64,000 nt of DNA from a candidate division TA06 bacterium (GCA_016235665.1 JACRJI010000006.1:23036-87035), one strand, 5' to 3'; positions 16,972 through 26,700 are shown, numbered from the stretch's first letter. Numbers and translations are program-made. The notes: generated by a model not told the origin, from the sequence alone.

Positions 16972-17631
16972 GTGAAAGAAGACAGTTATTATAAACAGCG
17001 GGTGGAGGCAGAGGTCACCAAAAGAACCTACCTCTCGTCCAAATATTCCGACTGGCATCAGGAGATATTAAGCTATGCCAAGGGAACCGTGCTTGATCTG
17101 GGAGCCGGCGACGGGGCGTTCACCAGCCCGATGGCGCTGCAGGGATTGAGGGTTGTAGCCTGCGATCTTTCCAGGACCCGCCTGCAAAATCTAAAGACCA
17201 GCACCTCCGAATTGGTCGAACTGGATGCAACGGCAATTCCGTTCAAACAGTCAGCCTTTGATACTGTGTTATTCGTAGAAGTGCTGGAACACTTGCCGGA
17301 TAGGGCAGCCCAGCAAAAACTGCTGGCGGAACTGGGCCAAGTCCTTAAGCGAGATGGTGTCATAGTGATTACCACTCCAAACCGTCCGGTTTATAGGTTC
17401 ATGAGCTTCCTCTGGAAATGGTTCGGAGGCCAGGAGCCTGACCCCACCCATTATGCCGAACTGAGCTGGCCGGAACTGGAGGAACTTTGCCGGGAGACGT
17501 TTGACATAAGCTATGTTCGGGGGAAAGCCGGTCTGATCCCGGTCAAAGCAGTGCAAAAATACTTTTCCAAATATTTGTTTTTGTGTTACGATATCATGGT
17601 AGTGCTGAAACATAAGTCAAAGACAGTATGA
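16972..17631 (+). CDS. Class I SAM-dependent methyltransferase
   Basis: 219 residues from a GTG with GGAG about 8 bp upstream. Motif I is VLDLGAGDGAF, motif II VVACDLS, then FDTVLFVEVLEHLPD and the post-II strand GVIVITTPNRP. This is a Methyltransf_11-type small-molecule or lipid methyltransferase. The C-terminal part (VYRFMSFLWKWFGGQEPDP) is typical of methyltransferases in glycan and lipid clusters. The stop overlaps the next start by 4 bp (ATGA), so it is translationally coupled to the membrane protein behind it. The acceptor is unknown. Confidence 0.85.
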   Translation: MKEDSYYKQRVEAEVTKRTYLSSKYSDWHQEILSYAKGTVLDLGAGDGAFTSPMALQGLRVVACDLSRTRLQNLKTSTSELVELDATAIPFKQSAFDTVLFVEVLEHLPDRAAQQKLLAELGQVLKRDGVIVITTPNRPVYRFMSFLWKWFGGQEPDPTHYAELSWPELEELCRETFDISYVRGKAGLIPVKAVQKYFSKYLFLCYDIMVVLKHKSKTV

Positions 17632-18542
17632 AGCGCTTTTTATCAGGGACGGCCCTAAAAAAAGCCGCCGCCTTTTTGGTGATCCTTGTCATTGCCTATT
17701 TCCTGGGAAGGCAGTTATACAGTGGCTGGCAGGATATTCCTTTTTCCAGCCTAAAGTTCAATTATTTCTGGCTGGTCTTCTCATACCTGGGTTTGTTTGC
17801 TTCTTTCGCCTGCTCAATAAAAGCCTGGGAGATCATTCTGGAAGGGCTGGGATCCAAGATGAGCTTTACCCGGTCATGGTGGGTGATCACTGCTTCCTTC
17901 CTAGCAAAATATATTCCCGGGCATGTCTGGGCTGTGGGCGGCAGGATGATACTGTGCAAGGCCGAGGGCATCTCCGAAAAGATCAGCGGTACGGCCATGA
18001 TCATAGAAATGATGGGCCTTTTGCTGGGTTCTCTTTTGGCAGGCATAGCCGGCATTCCCTTTCTCTTAACCCAGGGAGTTCCTTCATGGGTCTGGCTGAT
18101 GACCGTTCCGGCTGGGGTTTTGTTGATTCTTTTGTTCTCCCCTTTGCTTTTCTCCCTCTTGCGCTGGTCGGCCAAAATAATCCTGAAGCGGGAGGTAGCA
18201 CTGGCCGCCAGCCCCGCCAGGTTTGGTGCGGCAGTGTTGTTGTATTTTATCTCCGCCCTGATTCAGGGGGCGGCATTCTTCTGCCTGATCCGTGCCATAT
18301 ATCCCATCGGCCTAAAATTCCTGCCGGGAGCCATAGGCCTTTATAACGGAGCCTGGGCGGTGGGTTTTTTAAGCCTGATAACTCCCGGCGGGTTGGGGGT
18401 AAGGGAAGGGGCCATGGCCTTTTTATTGGAATATTTCATCCCGGTTCCGCTGGCGATCATCATCTCGATCCTGGCCAGATTGTGGATCACGCTGTTTGAG
18501 GTTCTGGTGGCCTTGATCGGTTTGAAATTCAGAAAACAGTAA
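17628..18542 (+). CDS. UPF0104/LPG-synthase-type membrane protein (flippase-like)
   Basis: 304 residues with about eight membrane helices. The pattern matches the lysylphosphatidylglycerol-synthase transmembrane domain family (SLKFNYFWLVFSYLGLFAS, AKYIPGHVWAVGGRMILCK, LITPGGLGVREGAMAFLL). It lacks the soluble aminoacyl-transfer domain of MprF. Such proteins are often encoded in glycolipid clusters and are thought to flip or position lipid-linked intermediates. It overlaps the methyltransferase gene by 4 bp, and YfhO starts 12 bp downstream. Confidence 0.82.
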   Translation: MKRFLSGTALKKAAAFLVILVIAYFLGRQLYSGWQDIPFSSLKFNYFWLVFSYLGLFASFACSIKAWEIILEGLGSKMSFTRSWWVITASFLAKYIPGHVWAVGGRMILCKAEGISEKISGTAMIIEMMGLLLGSLLAGIAGIPFLLTQGVPSWVWLMTVPAGVLLILLFSPLLFSLLRWSAKIILKREVALAASPARFGAAVLLYFISALIQGAAFFCLIRAIYPIGLKFLPGAIGLYNGAWAVGFLSLITPGGLGVREGAMAFLLEYFIPVPLAIIISILARLWITLFEVLVALIGLKFRKQ

Positions 18543-18554
18543 TTAGAAAAGATC

Positions 18555-20993
18555 ATGAAGAAAAAACAAAATCCCAAAGCAATACCGGCCACTACAACTC
18601 CGGTTCTGGCAAGCGGTGATCTGTTGAACAATTTTTGGCTGGCGGCCGGTCTTCTACTGGCCATGAGCCTGCTTTTTTTCAACCGGGCGCTGTTATCCGG
18701 ACAGATGCTTTTCGGCAGCGATTTCGTGGCAGGCGGGTATATGACCCGTAATTTCATCGTGGAAAGCATAAAACAATTTGGGACAGTACCATTGTGGGAT
18801 CCCCAGATATACGGCGGAGTGCCTTTGGCCAGCGTAGGAACCATGTCCGGCGATTACTGGTACTTTCCGATGACCGTTTTATACTGGCTTAAGCTGGCGC
18901 CGGAAAAGATCGTCGCCGCCAGTTATTTTCTGCATGTACTGCTGGCCGGCATTGGAACCTACCTATTCCTGAGGGCCAAGCGCTTTTCCGGCACAGCCTC
19001 ATTTATTTCAGCCGTGGGTTACATGTTCACCGGTTCCATGGTCAGCCTGATCTATGCCGGTCACGACGCCAAGATCGCGGTCTCGGCCCTGCTGCCGTGG
19101 CTGCTGCTGTTCATAGATAAAACAGTGGATACCCGGAAGCTTTTATGGGCATTGCTGGCCGGGTTGGTGATCGGCCTGTCTCTGATGTCGCCCCACGTTC
19201 AGATGTCCTATTACCTGCTTTTAGCAGGATTCTTTTTTGCCCTGGCCAGAATATATCAGAGATTCAAGGCCGACAAGAATAGGAACAACGTCCTTAAAAC
19301 CGTCGGGCTGGGCCTGGCCATGCTTGTGACCGGTTTCTCGCTTTACGCGGTCCAGGCGTTGACCCTGCAGGACTACATCAAATTCTCGGCCCGGGGCCAG
19401 GACAAAGGGTATGCTTATGCCACCTCATATTCCATGCCGCCGGAAGAGACAATCAACATCGTCTGGCCGGAGTTCTCCGGGATGTTAGACAAGGATTCCG
19501 GCGAACGCCCCACCCATTGGTACTGGGGCCGACGCGACCTTAAACTTCACACCGAATACGTCGGGGTGATCCCATTTCTGCTGGCCCTGATCGGATTGAT
19601 ATACAGCAAAAGGAAAAAGCTGAAACTGTTCTTCATATTACTCGGGATATTTGCCCTGATCGTGGCCTTCGGCGGATTTACTCCGTTGTATTACCTGGTC
19701 TATTATCTTATCCCCGGAATGTCAAAGTTTCGCAGTCCGGCCATGATCTTCAACCTGTTCTCCTTCGCCGTGGCGGTGCTGGCGGCCGCAGGGGTCCAAT
19801 CGCTGATGGAGGGCCAGTTTGGCAAAAAACTATTCCGCCACCTGCTGATCGGACTGGGTTCAGTATTGCTGCTGGGTTTTGTTTTTACCGGAGCCAAGGA
19901 CGGAATGACCTCAATGCTTTCCGGGTTTGCCGCCCGGGGCTGGGGCGCCCAAGCCTTGTGGCAGGGTTACGGGGAAATGGTCAAGGGATACTGGATAGCT
20001 TTTGTGATCCTGCTGATGGGGGTTCTGCTGATCTGGCTGTTGGCAAAACGGAAAGTTTCCCTGACCTGGTGGACAGCCATGGCCGGTCTGCTGATATTTG
20101 CCGAAATGTGGAGGGTGGATGCCAAGTTCATGAAAGCGGTTTCCCCCGCAGACTATTTTTCCAAAGACGAAGTGGTCCGGGTGCTGAAAAGTGACAAATC
20201 CCTTTACCGGGTGATGCCCTTGCAGGTACATCAGTCCGGGAATTATCTTAAACTATTCAATATCCAGACCGTCGGCGGAGAGAGCCCCAACCCCCTGCGT
20301 CGGTATAACGAATTTGTGGGGATCAACGCCCAAAGGCTGCTGCCGGATTTTCACAACATCCTGGACATGAACGGGCTTAATTTCATGTCCATTCTGGGAG
20401 TAAAATACCTTTTACTGCAGCAGCCTTTGAACCATCCAGATTTCACGATTTACGATTCCTGCTATGGAGGGCAGGTCAAGATATACCAGTACCAAAAAGC
20501 CCTGCCCCGGGCCTGGTTAGCTGGAAATTACGAAGTGATCGCCAGGGAAACGGAGATCCTGGAACGCATCAAACAGCCAGGCTTTGATCCCTCCCGAAGC
20601 GTTATTTTGGAAGAACAGCCGGAGGGGTTCGTTTCCGCCAAACAGGTCCCGGGAAACGTAGTGATCGATGAATACCAGCCCAACCAGATAAAACTATCAG
20701 TTGAAGTCTTGGCCCCGGCCATAATGGTGATCAGCGAAAACCATTACCCGGCCTGGCAGGCTTATCTGGATGGCCAGCCGGTCAAAACCTACCGGGCCGA
20801 CTACACTTTCCGGGCGGTTGTGGTGCCGGCCGGAAAGCACAAAGTTGAGTTTAAGTACCAGTCTACGCCGTACAATACAGGACGGGCCATAAGTCTTATC
20901 TCTGCGCTGGTTGTGCTGTTGGGAATAATCGGGCTGGGCGCCTGGGAACTGGCCGGAAACAAAAGGAAAAAAGCAGAAGAGATTGCTTCATAA
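18555..20993 (+). CDS. YfhO-family multi-pass membrane protein (putative GT-C-type glycosyltransferase)
   Basis: 812 residues. Hydrophobic helices alternate with short loops over residues about 30-520, followed by a soluble beta-rich C-terminal domain and a last helix near residue 795. Family marks are GSDFVAGGYMTRNFIVE, VPLWDPQIYGGVPLAS, PGMSKFRSPAMIFNLFSFA and the C-terminal block VISENHYPAWQAYLDGQPVK. Bacillus YfhO is needed to glycosylate lipoteichoic acid, and other members are presumed polyprenyl-sugar-dependent transferases. With the upstream methyltransferase and flippase-like gene it forms an envelope-glycan unit. A strong terminator follows. Confidence 0.85.
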   Translation: MKKKQNPKAIPATTTPVLASGDLLNNFWLAAGLLLAMSLLFFNRALLSGQMLFGSDFVAGGYMTRNFIVESIKQFGTVPLWDPQIYGGVPLASVGTMSGDYWYFPMTVLYWLKLAPEKIVAASYFLHVLLAGIGTYLFLRAKRFSGTASFISAVGYMFTGSMVSLIYAGHDAKIAVSALLPWLLLFIDKTVDTRKLLWALLAGLVIGLSLMSPHVQMSYYLLLAGFFFALARIYQRFKADKNRNNVLKTVGLGLAMLVTGFSLYAVQALTLQDYIKFSARGQDKGYAYATSYSMPPEETINIVWPEFSGMLDKDSGERPTHWYWGRRDLKLHTEYVGVIPFLLALIGLIYSKRKKLKLFFILLGIFALIVAFGGFTPLYYLVYYLIPGMSKFRSPAMIFNLFSFAVAVLAAAGVQSLMEGQFGKKLFRHLLIGLGSVLLLGFVFTGAKDGMTSMLSGFAARGWGAQALWQGYGEMVKGYWIAFVILLMGVLLIWLLAKRKVSLTWWTAMAGLLIFAEMWRVDAKFMKAVSPADYFSKDEVVRVLKSDKSLYRVMPLQVHQSGNYLKLFNIQTVGGESPNPLRRYNEFVGINAQRLLPDFHNILDMNGLNFMSILGVKYLLLQQPLNHPDFTIYDSCYGGQVKIYQYQKALPRAWLAGNYEVIARETEILERIKQPGFDPSRSVILEEQPEGFVSAKQVPGNVVIDEYQPNQIKLSVEVLAPAIMVISENHYPAWQAYLDGQPVKTYRADYTFRAVVVPAGKHKVEFKYQSTPYNTGRAISLISALVVLLGIIGLGAWELAGNKRKKAEEIAS

Positions 20994-21007
20994 AACAGAT
21001 GTAAAAA

Positions 21008-21036
21008 AGCCCCCCGCCAAAGGCGGGGGGCTTTAC
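21008..21036. terminator. Strong bidirectional terminator
   Basis: Eleven-base perfect arms, AGCCCCCCGCC and GGCGGGGGGCT, around a 3-base loop. An A-run lies on the left and a T-rich stretch on the right. It separates the convergent YfhO and GIY-YIG genes and can stop transcription from both sides. Confidence 0.85.
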
Positions 21037-21320
21037 TTTTGTATCAATGCCTTTATTAAAAGAGTTTTTTGTATTCGGGTCAGTGTTTTTATTTCCAGTT
21101 CCCGGCGCAAGGCCCGGCCTTTGGTTGGCAGTATTTCCTGATAGACTGCCTTCACCGGCAGTCTTGATCTGGTATATTTGGAAGCAGTACCTGTGGCATG
21201 GTTTTTTAAACGCTTGGCCAGATCGTTGGTAATGCCGGTGTAGTAGCTTCCATCGCTGCATTTAAGGATGTAAACCAGCCATTCTTTGGCAGTTGTGGTT
21301 TTTGTTTTATTTGAGATCAC
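21033..21320 (-). CDS. GIY-YIG single-domain nuclease (YhbQ/UPF0213-like)
   Basis: 95 residues. The GIY and YIG positions read VYILKCSDGSYYTGIT, followed by the conserved Arg in LAKRLKNH and the Glu in LRRELEIKTL. Small stand-alone GIY-YIG proteins are common in bacteria and are of uncertain role, perhaps DNA repair. The stop codon touches the bidirectional terminator. A second, different GIY-YIG gene lies at 22625, on the other side of EamA and tRNA-Ser. Confidence 0.85.
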   Translation of the reverse strand: MISNKTKTTTAKEWLVYILKCSDGSYYTGITNDLAKRLKNHATGTASKYTRSRLPVKAVYQEILPTKGRALRRELEIKTLTRIQKTLLIKALIQK

Positions 21321-21339
21321 TTATTTTCCTTTAATCCGG

Positions 21340-22236
21340 TCATTTAAAAAACAACAGCCAGACACCGGCCACCGCCACCACAGCTCCGATGATCTCCATT
21401 AAACTGACCCGCTGTTTGAACAGGATCACCGAGGGCGGGATGATCAGCACCGGCACCAAGGCCATGATGGTGGAGGCTATCCCGGTAGAAGTATGCTGGA
21501 CCGCCAGCAGGGAAAACGACACGCCCAAAAATGGTCCAAAAGCAGTGCCAAGGGACAGCTGGCCCATCAGGCTGCGATCCTTGAATATCCCCGGCAAGCG
21601 GCGCCAACCGCCCAGTGCGGTGTACAGGATGGCGAACCCGGCCAACCCGGTAATCACCCTGATCTGGGCCGAGGCAAAGGGATGGTATCCCTGCATCCCG
21701 TATTTGGAAAGAACCAACCCTCCGGCCTGCCCCAGCGCCCCGCCCAGGGCCAGCAGCACTCCGGCCACCGGATGCTTGAAGGATAACTGGTTCGATCCGG
21801 CATCTTTCTTCAAAACCACCAGGGAGATACCCAGCAGGGTCAGGGCCATTCCCCAGATGTCTACAGAAACTAGTTTTTCCCCCAGCCACAGCCAGCCCAT
21901 CAGCGCCGCCATGGGCGGGGCCAGGGCCATCACCAGCATGGCCACCCGGGCGCTGATGATGGTGTAGGATTTGAACAAACAATAGTCTCCGATGACGAAC
22001 CCGGCCACCCCCGACAGCGAAAGCCACAGCCAGGTATGGGCGGAGGCGTCAAACGGCAGGAACATGCCCCGGGTGACCAGGGTAAAACAGCCCAAAAGCA
22101 GCGCTCCCAGTGCCAGCTTGATCAGATTGACCGCTACTGAGCCGATCTTTTTGGAGGCCGGCTCAAAGGCCAGGGCGGTGACCGTCCAGCAGATGGCTGT
22201 TATCAGGGCGGCAATTTCACCAAGATGTGATGACAT
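21340..22236 (-). CDS. EamA/DMT-family transporter
   Basis: 298 residues with ten predicted membrane helices in two EamA repeats. The first runs from GEIAALITAICWTVTALAFE to ALTLLGISLVVLK. The second starts at VAGVLLALGGALGQAGGLVL and ends at EIIGAVVAVAGVWLLFFK. DMT exporters move amino acids, nucleosides or other small metabolites out of the cell; no substrate is implied here. The gene ends 19 bp before the start of the GIY-YIG gene at 21320, so the two are probably cotranscribed. Confidence 0.88.
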   Translation of the reverse strand: MSSHLGEIAALITAICWTVTALAFEPASKKIGSVAVNLIKLALGALLLGCFTLVTRGMFLPFDASAHTWLWLSLSGVAGFVIGDYCLFKSYTIISARVAMLVMALAPPMAALMGWLWLGEKLVSVDIWGMALTLLGISLVVLKKDAGSNQLSFKHPVAGVLLALGGALGQAGGLVLSKYGMQGYHPFASAQIRVITGLAGFAILYTALGGWRRLPGIFKDRSLMGQLSLGTAFGPFLGVSFSLLAVQHTSTGIASTIMALVPVLIIPPSVILFKQRVSLMEIIGAVVAVAGVWLLFFK

Positions 22237-22281
22237 AAAGATAGCAGAACCTTTTTATGACAGAGATATTTGAATGACAAA

Positions 22282-22305
22282 GGCCGATGGCATAAGCCGT
22301 CGGCC
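22282..22305 (-). terminator. Hairpin downstream of tRNA-Ser, weak terminator
   Basis: GGCCGATGGC-ATAA-GCCGTCGGCC with one G-T wobble. In the minus direction it is followed by only three T. It lies about 105 nt past the tRNA 3' end and could end its transcript. Confidence 0.35.
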
Positions 22306-22409
22306 GGGATTTAAAATAATGTTGAGAGACTGCTGGTTTTTAGGTTGACAATAGACTCTGGCTCGCCAGACGAAGTCTCTTACTTGGCTTACTTTTATAT
22401 GACGTAGTA

Positions 22410-22503
22410 TGGCGGAGAGTCAGGGATTTGAACCCCGGATCCCGTTCATCACGGGATACACGATTTCGAGTCGTGCGCCTTCAGCCAGCTCGGCCAACTC
22501 TCC
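22410..22503 (-). tRNA. tRNA-Ser (anticodon CGA)
   Basis: On the minus strand the 94-nt molecule begins GGAGAGTTGGCCGAG and ends ACTCTCCGCCA. The anticodon arm has loop CTCGAAA, giving anticodon CGA. It has the long variable arm of serine tRNAs (CCCGTGATGAACGGG), a T-loop GTTCAAATC, discriminator G and an encoded CCA. It lies upstream of tadA, a common bacterial neighbour. Confidence 0.95.
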
Positions 22504-22557
22504 GCTTATTTAATCAACAATTAATGGGAAACAAGTAAATGATTGGTCATGCGCCTT

Positions 22558-22613
22558 TTCCGCCTTGGGCGGGACCTCGTCTGCCCCGCTAAAAGCGGCT
22601 ACTACAGCGGTGA
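22558..22613. repeat. Palindromic GC repeat (family A), left copy beside GIY-YIG gene
   Basis: It contains CCGCC-ttg-GGCGG, then CCGC-taaaa-GCGG, ending GCGGTGACAGC. The preceding bases TGCGCCTTT also precede the copy at 22881, so repeat and flank together bracket the GIY-YIG gene. Confidence 0.55.
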
Positions 22614-22624
22614 CAGCATTCCAT

Positions 22625-22867
22625 TTAGGGATTTACCAATTTCTTAAAAGCATTGCCGCCTTTGTATCTCTTGATCTGCCGCTCTCGACGGTAAGCATCG
22701 TCTCTGGTCTTAAATTCTTCAGAATGCACCAAAACAAAAGGTCCTTGATTCTTAATTGATTTGGTTTGATTGGCGTTATGTCGTTGTAACCGCTGTGCCA
22801 AGTCTGAAGTGTAGCCGGTATAATATTTATTTGTCGTAGTACTTTGTATGATATAGACACAATACAT
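22625..22867 (-). CDS. GIY-YIG single-domain nuclease
   Basis: 80 residues with CVYIIQSTTTNKYYTGYT at the GIY/YIG positions, then LAQRLQRHN and YRRERQIKRYKGGNA with the family Arg/Glu. It is shorter than and clearly distinct from the protein at 21033. The gene sits exactly between two copies of the family A repeat and next to the split tRNA-Ser relic, which suggests it arrived as part of a small mobile or duplicated segment. Catalytic activity is plausible; the target is unknown. Confidence 0.82.
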   Translation of the reverse strand: MYCVYIIQSTTTNKYYTGYTSDLAQRLQRHNANQTKSIKNQGPFVLVHSEEFKTRDDAYRRERQIKRYKGGNAFKKLVNP

Positions 22868-22880
22868 AATCGTGCGCCTT

Positions 22881-22914
22881 TCCCGCCTTGGGCGGAACCC
22901 CGCTGAGGCGGTGG
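22881..22914. repeat. Family A palindromic repeat inserted in tRNA relic (34 bp)
   Basis: CCGCC-ttg-GGCGG followed by CCGC-tgag-GCGG and ending TGG. It interrupts the tRNA relic between its first and second blocks without loss of tRNA bases. Confidence 0.7.
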
Positions 22915-22927
22915 CAGCCAGCTCGGC

Positions 22928-22988
22928 TCACCTCCGCTTGGGGCGGAGGGACCCCGCCGCTATTATATTTCTTTCTTTGAGGCGGTGG
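22928..22988. repeat. Family A related palindromic repeat inserted in tRNA relic (61 bp)
   Basis: CCTCCGC-ttg-GGGCGGAGG, then CCCCGCC, an AT-rich middle, and the same end GAGGCGGTGG as the 34-bp copy. It interrupts the relic between its second and third blocks. Confidence 0.65.
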
Positions 22989-23029
22989 CAACTCTCCGCA
23001 AAAAGGTAATGGATCATGGGTTATAGATA

Positions 23030-23494
23030 TTAGGGTTTTACTGAACGTCTTTTTTTAAAGAAATCTCTCAGCATTTGCGAAGCCTCATTTTCTAGCAAGC
23101 CTCTCTCAATCAGTATCCGGTGGTTAAGGCGGGAGTCCTCGACGATATTGAACACCGAGCCGCAGGCCCCGGCCTTGGGGTCGGATGCAGCAAACACCAG
23201 CCGGTCTATCCGGGCCAGTACCATAGCTCCGGCGCACATGGCGCAGGGCTCCAGGGTCACGTACAAGGTGCAGCCGGTAAGCCGCCAGCGGCCCAGTTTT
23301 TTGGCGGCCTGCCTTAGGGCAATGATCTCGGCGTGGCGGGAGGCGTCCTTTTTTGTCTCCACCTGGTTCCAGCCCCGGCCCACGATCTTTTCCCCACAAA
23401 CAACCACGGCCCCCACCGGGACTTCGTGGTTCAGGGCCGCTTTTCGGGCCAGGTCTATTGCCCGGCCCATCAAATTTTGGTCGTTACGGTTCAT
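23030..23494 (-). CDS. tadA: tRNA-specific adenosine(34) deaminase
   Basis: 154 residues. The zinc site and catalytic base are complete: HAE (in ASRHAEIIALRQAAKKL) and PCAMC (in TLEPCAMCAGAMVLARIDR). It converts A34 to inosine in tRNA-Arg(ACG). The C-terminus (RGLLENEASQMLRDFFKKRR) matches bacterial TadA rather than cytidine or guanine deaminases. The start ATG has no clear ribosome site. It is divergent from the kinase gene at 23796 and is followed by the tRNA relic and tRNA-Ser. Confidence 0.93.
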   Translation of the reverse strand: MNRNDQNLMGRAIDLARKAALNHEVPVGAVVVCGEKIVGRGWNQVETKKDASRHAEIIALRQAAKKLGRWRLTGCTLYVTLEPCAMCAGAMVLARIDRLVFAASDPKAGACGSVFNIVEDSRLNHRILIERGLLENEASQMLRDFFKKRRSVKP

Positions 23495-23795
23495 AAAGTC
23501 ACAACATATATTATTGTAACATTGAGGGGGTTATCTTGTCAATGGTGATTGCAGCTGTCGTAAAAAAATATAGTCCTGCTACTTGAATATCAGCGAATTT
23601 TATGTAATATTCAATAGATAGGATTGATTGGTACTTAAATCCAGGAAGGTGTAAACCGAGGCTCATATTAACGCCGTGAGCCATAGTTTCAAATGATTTC
23701 CCCAGTATTTAATTAAAAAATCTACATTATACAGGGTTAGAATGTTATTTCCTGAACCAAAGAAATGAATATAATTATATTTAAGGTATAGTGTC
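23495..23795. other. Divergent AT-rich intergenic region
   Basis: This region separates tadA (minus) from the kinase (plus) and must hold both promoters. It contains a hairpin GGCTCA...TGAGCC (23660-23682) and a TATAAT (23770-23775) close before the kinase start, without a convincing -35. I see no gene or recognisable riboswitch. Confidence 0.5.
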
Positions 23796-26700
23796 ATGAA
23801 AAAGGCAATTATAAAGTGGATTTCAAATAGCCGGATTCTCTTCATTGTGTTGTCAGTGGCGATAGTAGCATTTGCATCAGCCTTGTACGTCTACGAAGCT
23901 AAAAGAAACCTGCGCGATTTTTATTTGGATTTAAAAGAAGTATCCGACTCAAAAGTCCATATTTTGCTCAACTGGATAGATGAAAGGGAAAACGATGCCC
24001 GGAATATCCAGGAAAGCAATGTCTTCAGCATGTGGACGAATAGCTGGATGAAAAGCAGGGATCCCTATAGCATGCACATGATGCAAGATCACATTAATGC
24101 TATAAACAGCACCTTTGTTTATTCGGATGTACTATTATACGATCTGAACGGCGACTTGAATGCCATAATAGTAGGCGACACTGAACCTAAGAACCCCGAC
24201 ACCGGGAGATTGGTGATTGAATCGTTCCAAACCGGCAAAGTCGTATGGGGCGAGTTTTATCTCTGCAGTGAATGCAAGAAAGACGAAGTCGACATATTCG
24301 TCCCCATCCATTATCCCCCATCGGGCAGGGGCAGGGTCATTGCGGTTCTGCAGATGAGCGTAGCTGCAGCTAAATACCTGGACAGTTTTATATCGGAATG
24401 GCCCCCGCTTACCGCCACCGGAGACGTGCTGGTGTTGCGACAGTCCGAATTGAGCCGTTTTAACAATGCCAGATACGATCAGAACAGGTACCCCAAAGGC
24501 ATTCCCTTAGAAAAGGCAATGACCGCCGATACCAACGCTATAACTGCCGGAACATTTAACCATCGGGGCGCCGAGATTCTATGTGCCGTAAAAAAAGTGC
24601 CGGGCAAGCCGTGGTACATTGCGGCCGTAATGAGCGGCAGCGAGGTTCGCAGGGCAATGAAATCTTGGGTGCTGAGCCTGTTGCTGTCCGTGCTTTTTCT
24701 GAACGCGATGTTGTGGATCGTAAACGCGCTGGTGATTGCCACCAATAAGAGGAACCAGTACAAAAAGCAGTATGAGATGGAGTTGGAACAGAAGATACTT
24801 CTTCAGCATATTGATTATATAACAAAATACGCCAACGACATAATATTTCTCATTGATGAAACCGGCAGAATTGTGCAAGCCAACGATAGGGCTTTTGCCA
24901 CTTACGGATACAATATTGATGAAATTACAAAACTGCGGGTGCTCGACCTAAGAACCGAAAGATTCCGGGCGAGCTATGAATCGGATTTTAAAAGGGCGGC
25001 CGAAAAAGGCGGAATCATATATGAAACAGAGCATCAGCGAAAAGACGGTTCTGTTTTGCCGGTAGAGGTAAGCCTTAGAAGATTTGAGATTGGAAAGAAG
25101 CGGTATTTTCAAGCCATAATCCGGGATATAACCGATAGAAAGAATAGCGAGACGGCTTTAAAAGCCAGCGAACAGCAGAAAGACCTGATTTTAAACTCGG
25201 TTCCGGTGGCCATATATATATCCAACCTCGACCCCCAGACCGATACTGCCTGGATAAGCGGGAACGTGAAGATGGTTACCGGGTTCAGCGCCGAGGAATA
25301 CCTGTCCCAGCCTGATTTTTGGCGGAAACGTCTGCATCCCGAAGATAGGGAGATAGTGCTTAAGGCTTTTGAGAATGCGACGGAAGAAGGGGAGGGCGAT
25401 ATTGAGTACAGGTGGCTGCATAAAAACGGCCGCTATCGGTGGTACCAGGACCGGTTCTTGGTAAGGGATATCGGCGGAACCCGCGAAATCTTGGGGCTGA
25501 TAAACGATATCCACGACCACAAGATGAGCCACAAGCGGGAGACCATATTGTATGCCATTTCCCAGGCTTCTCACACTTCATCCGATCTTAGGGAACTGTA
25601 CAAACATCTGCACGAAATAGTATCCGAGCTTATCCCGGCCAGGAACTTCTACATATCACTGCTCAGCGAAGACGGCAAGATGCTGCACTTTCCGTACTAT
25701 GTGGACGAAGTCGAATCCCATCAACCACCTCGTACCCTGGGCTTGGGCCTGACCGAATACGTGCTTAAGACAAAGTCCCCGCTTTTGATTACACCCCAGC
25801 TTTACAGAGAGTTGCAGGAGCACAAAAAGCTTGAGGCGGTGGGAGCTTTATTTCACAACTGGCTGGGCGTACCGCTTACGACTGAAGGTAAAATCATCGG
25901 CGTACTGGCGGTGCAAAGCTACAATGAGGGGGAGCAATACGATGAAATCGACAGGGATATGCTGGTATTTGTGTCGGATCACATTGCTGAGGCTATATCC
26001 CGAAAGAGAGGCCAGGAGGCTCTGCAAGAAAGCGAGGCCAAGCACAGCCACCTGCTTTCCAGTATAGCCTTGCCGGTGCTTTCGCTTCAAGAGGACCTGA
26101 CTGTTTATTACTGCAATCAAGCTTATGCTGATTTTGTTGGTTTAAGCATCGAGCAAATAGAAGGCAGGAAACTATTGGAATTGTTTCCCGATTTTGAAAA
26201 GACCAATAGTTATGATGCATATCTGGCTTGTCTCCAAACCGGCCAGCCGCAGGTAGTGGAAGGGGTCATGAAGGATGGTGTCTATCTTTGTGCCAGTATT
26301 TATAAGACATCCAACGGATTGCTTGCTGTCTGTGAGGACATCACTGAACGCAGAATGGCGGAAAACGCTTTGGAGCAATCGGAATATCGCTACCGGACAA
26401 CATTAGATGCTGTCAACGAGATGATCCATGTAATCGACAAAGATTATAATATTCAATTAATGAACAAAACATTTATTGATTACTGCAGGAATAACGGGAT
26501 ATGTGAAGATTGCAACGGTAAAAATATATTTGACATATTTCCCTTCTTGCCGCAAAGCGTTAATGAGGAATATGCAAAAGTATTCTCAGGCAAGGAAAGT
26601 GTGATTTCCGAAGATGTGATTATCATTAACAAGCGGGAGATAATAACAAAAACCAGAAAGATACCCATCCTGGAAAACGGCCAGGTAGTGAGGGTCGTCA

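Larger units (their letters stand above)
22870..22999 (-). pseudogene. tRNA-Ser 5'-half relic, split by two repeat insertions
   Basis: Three blocks match the 5' half of the intact tRNA-Ser in order: TCGTGCGCCTT (22870-22880), CAGCCAGCTCGGC (22915-22927) and CAACTCTCCGC (22989-22999). Joined, they recreate the tRNA segment 22470-22504 exactly. The gaps, 22881-22914 and 22928-22988, are palindromic repeats. The 3' half is absent. Confidence 0.8.

Noticed and set aside
23640..23690. Possible riboswitch in front of the kinase
   Set aside because: Only one simple hairpin is present and the conserved bases of c-di-GMP or other known classes are not there.
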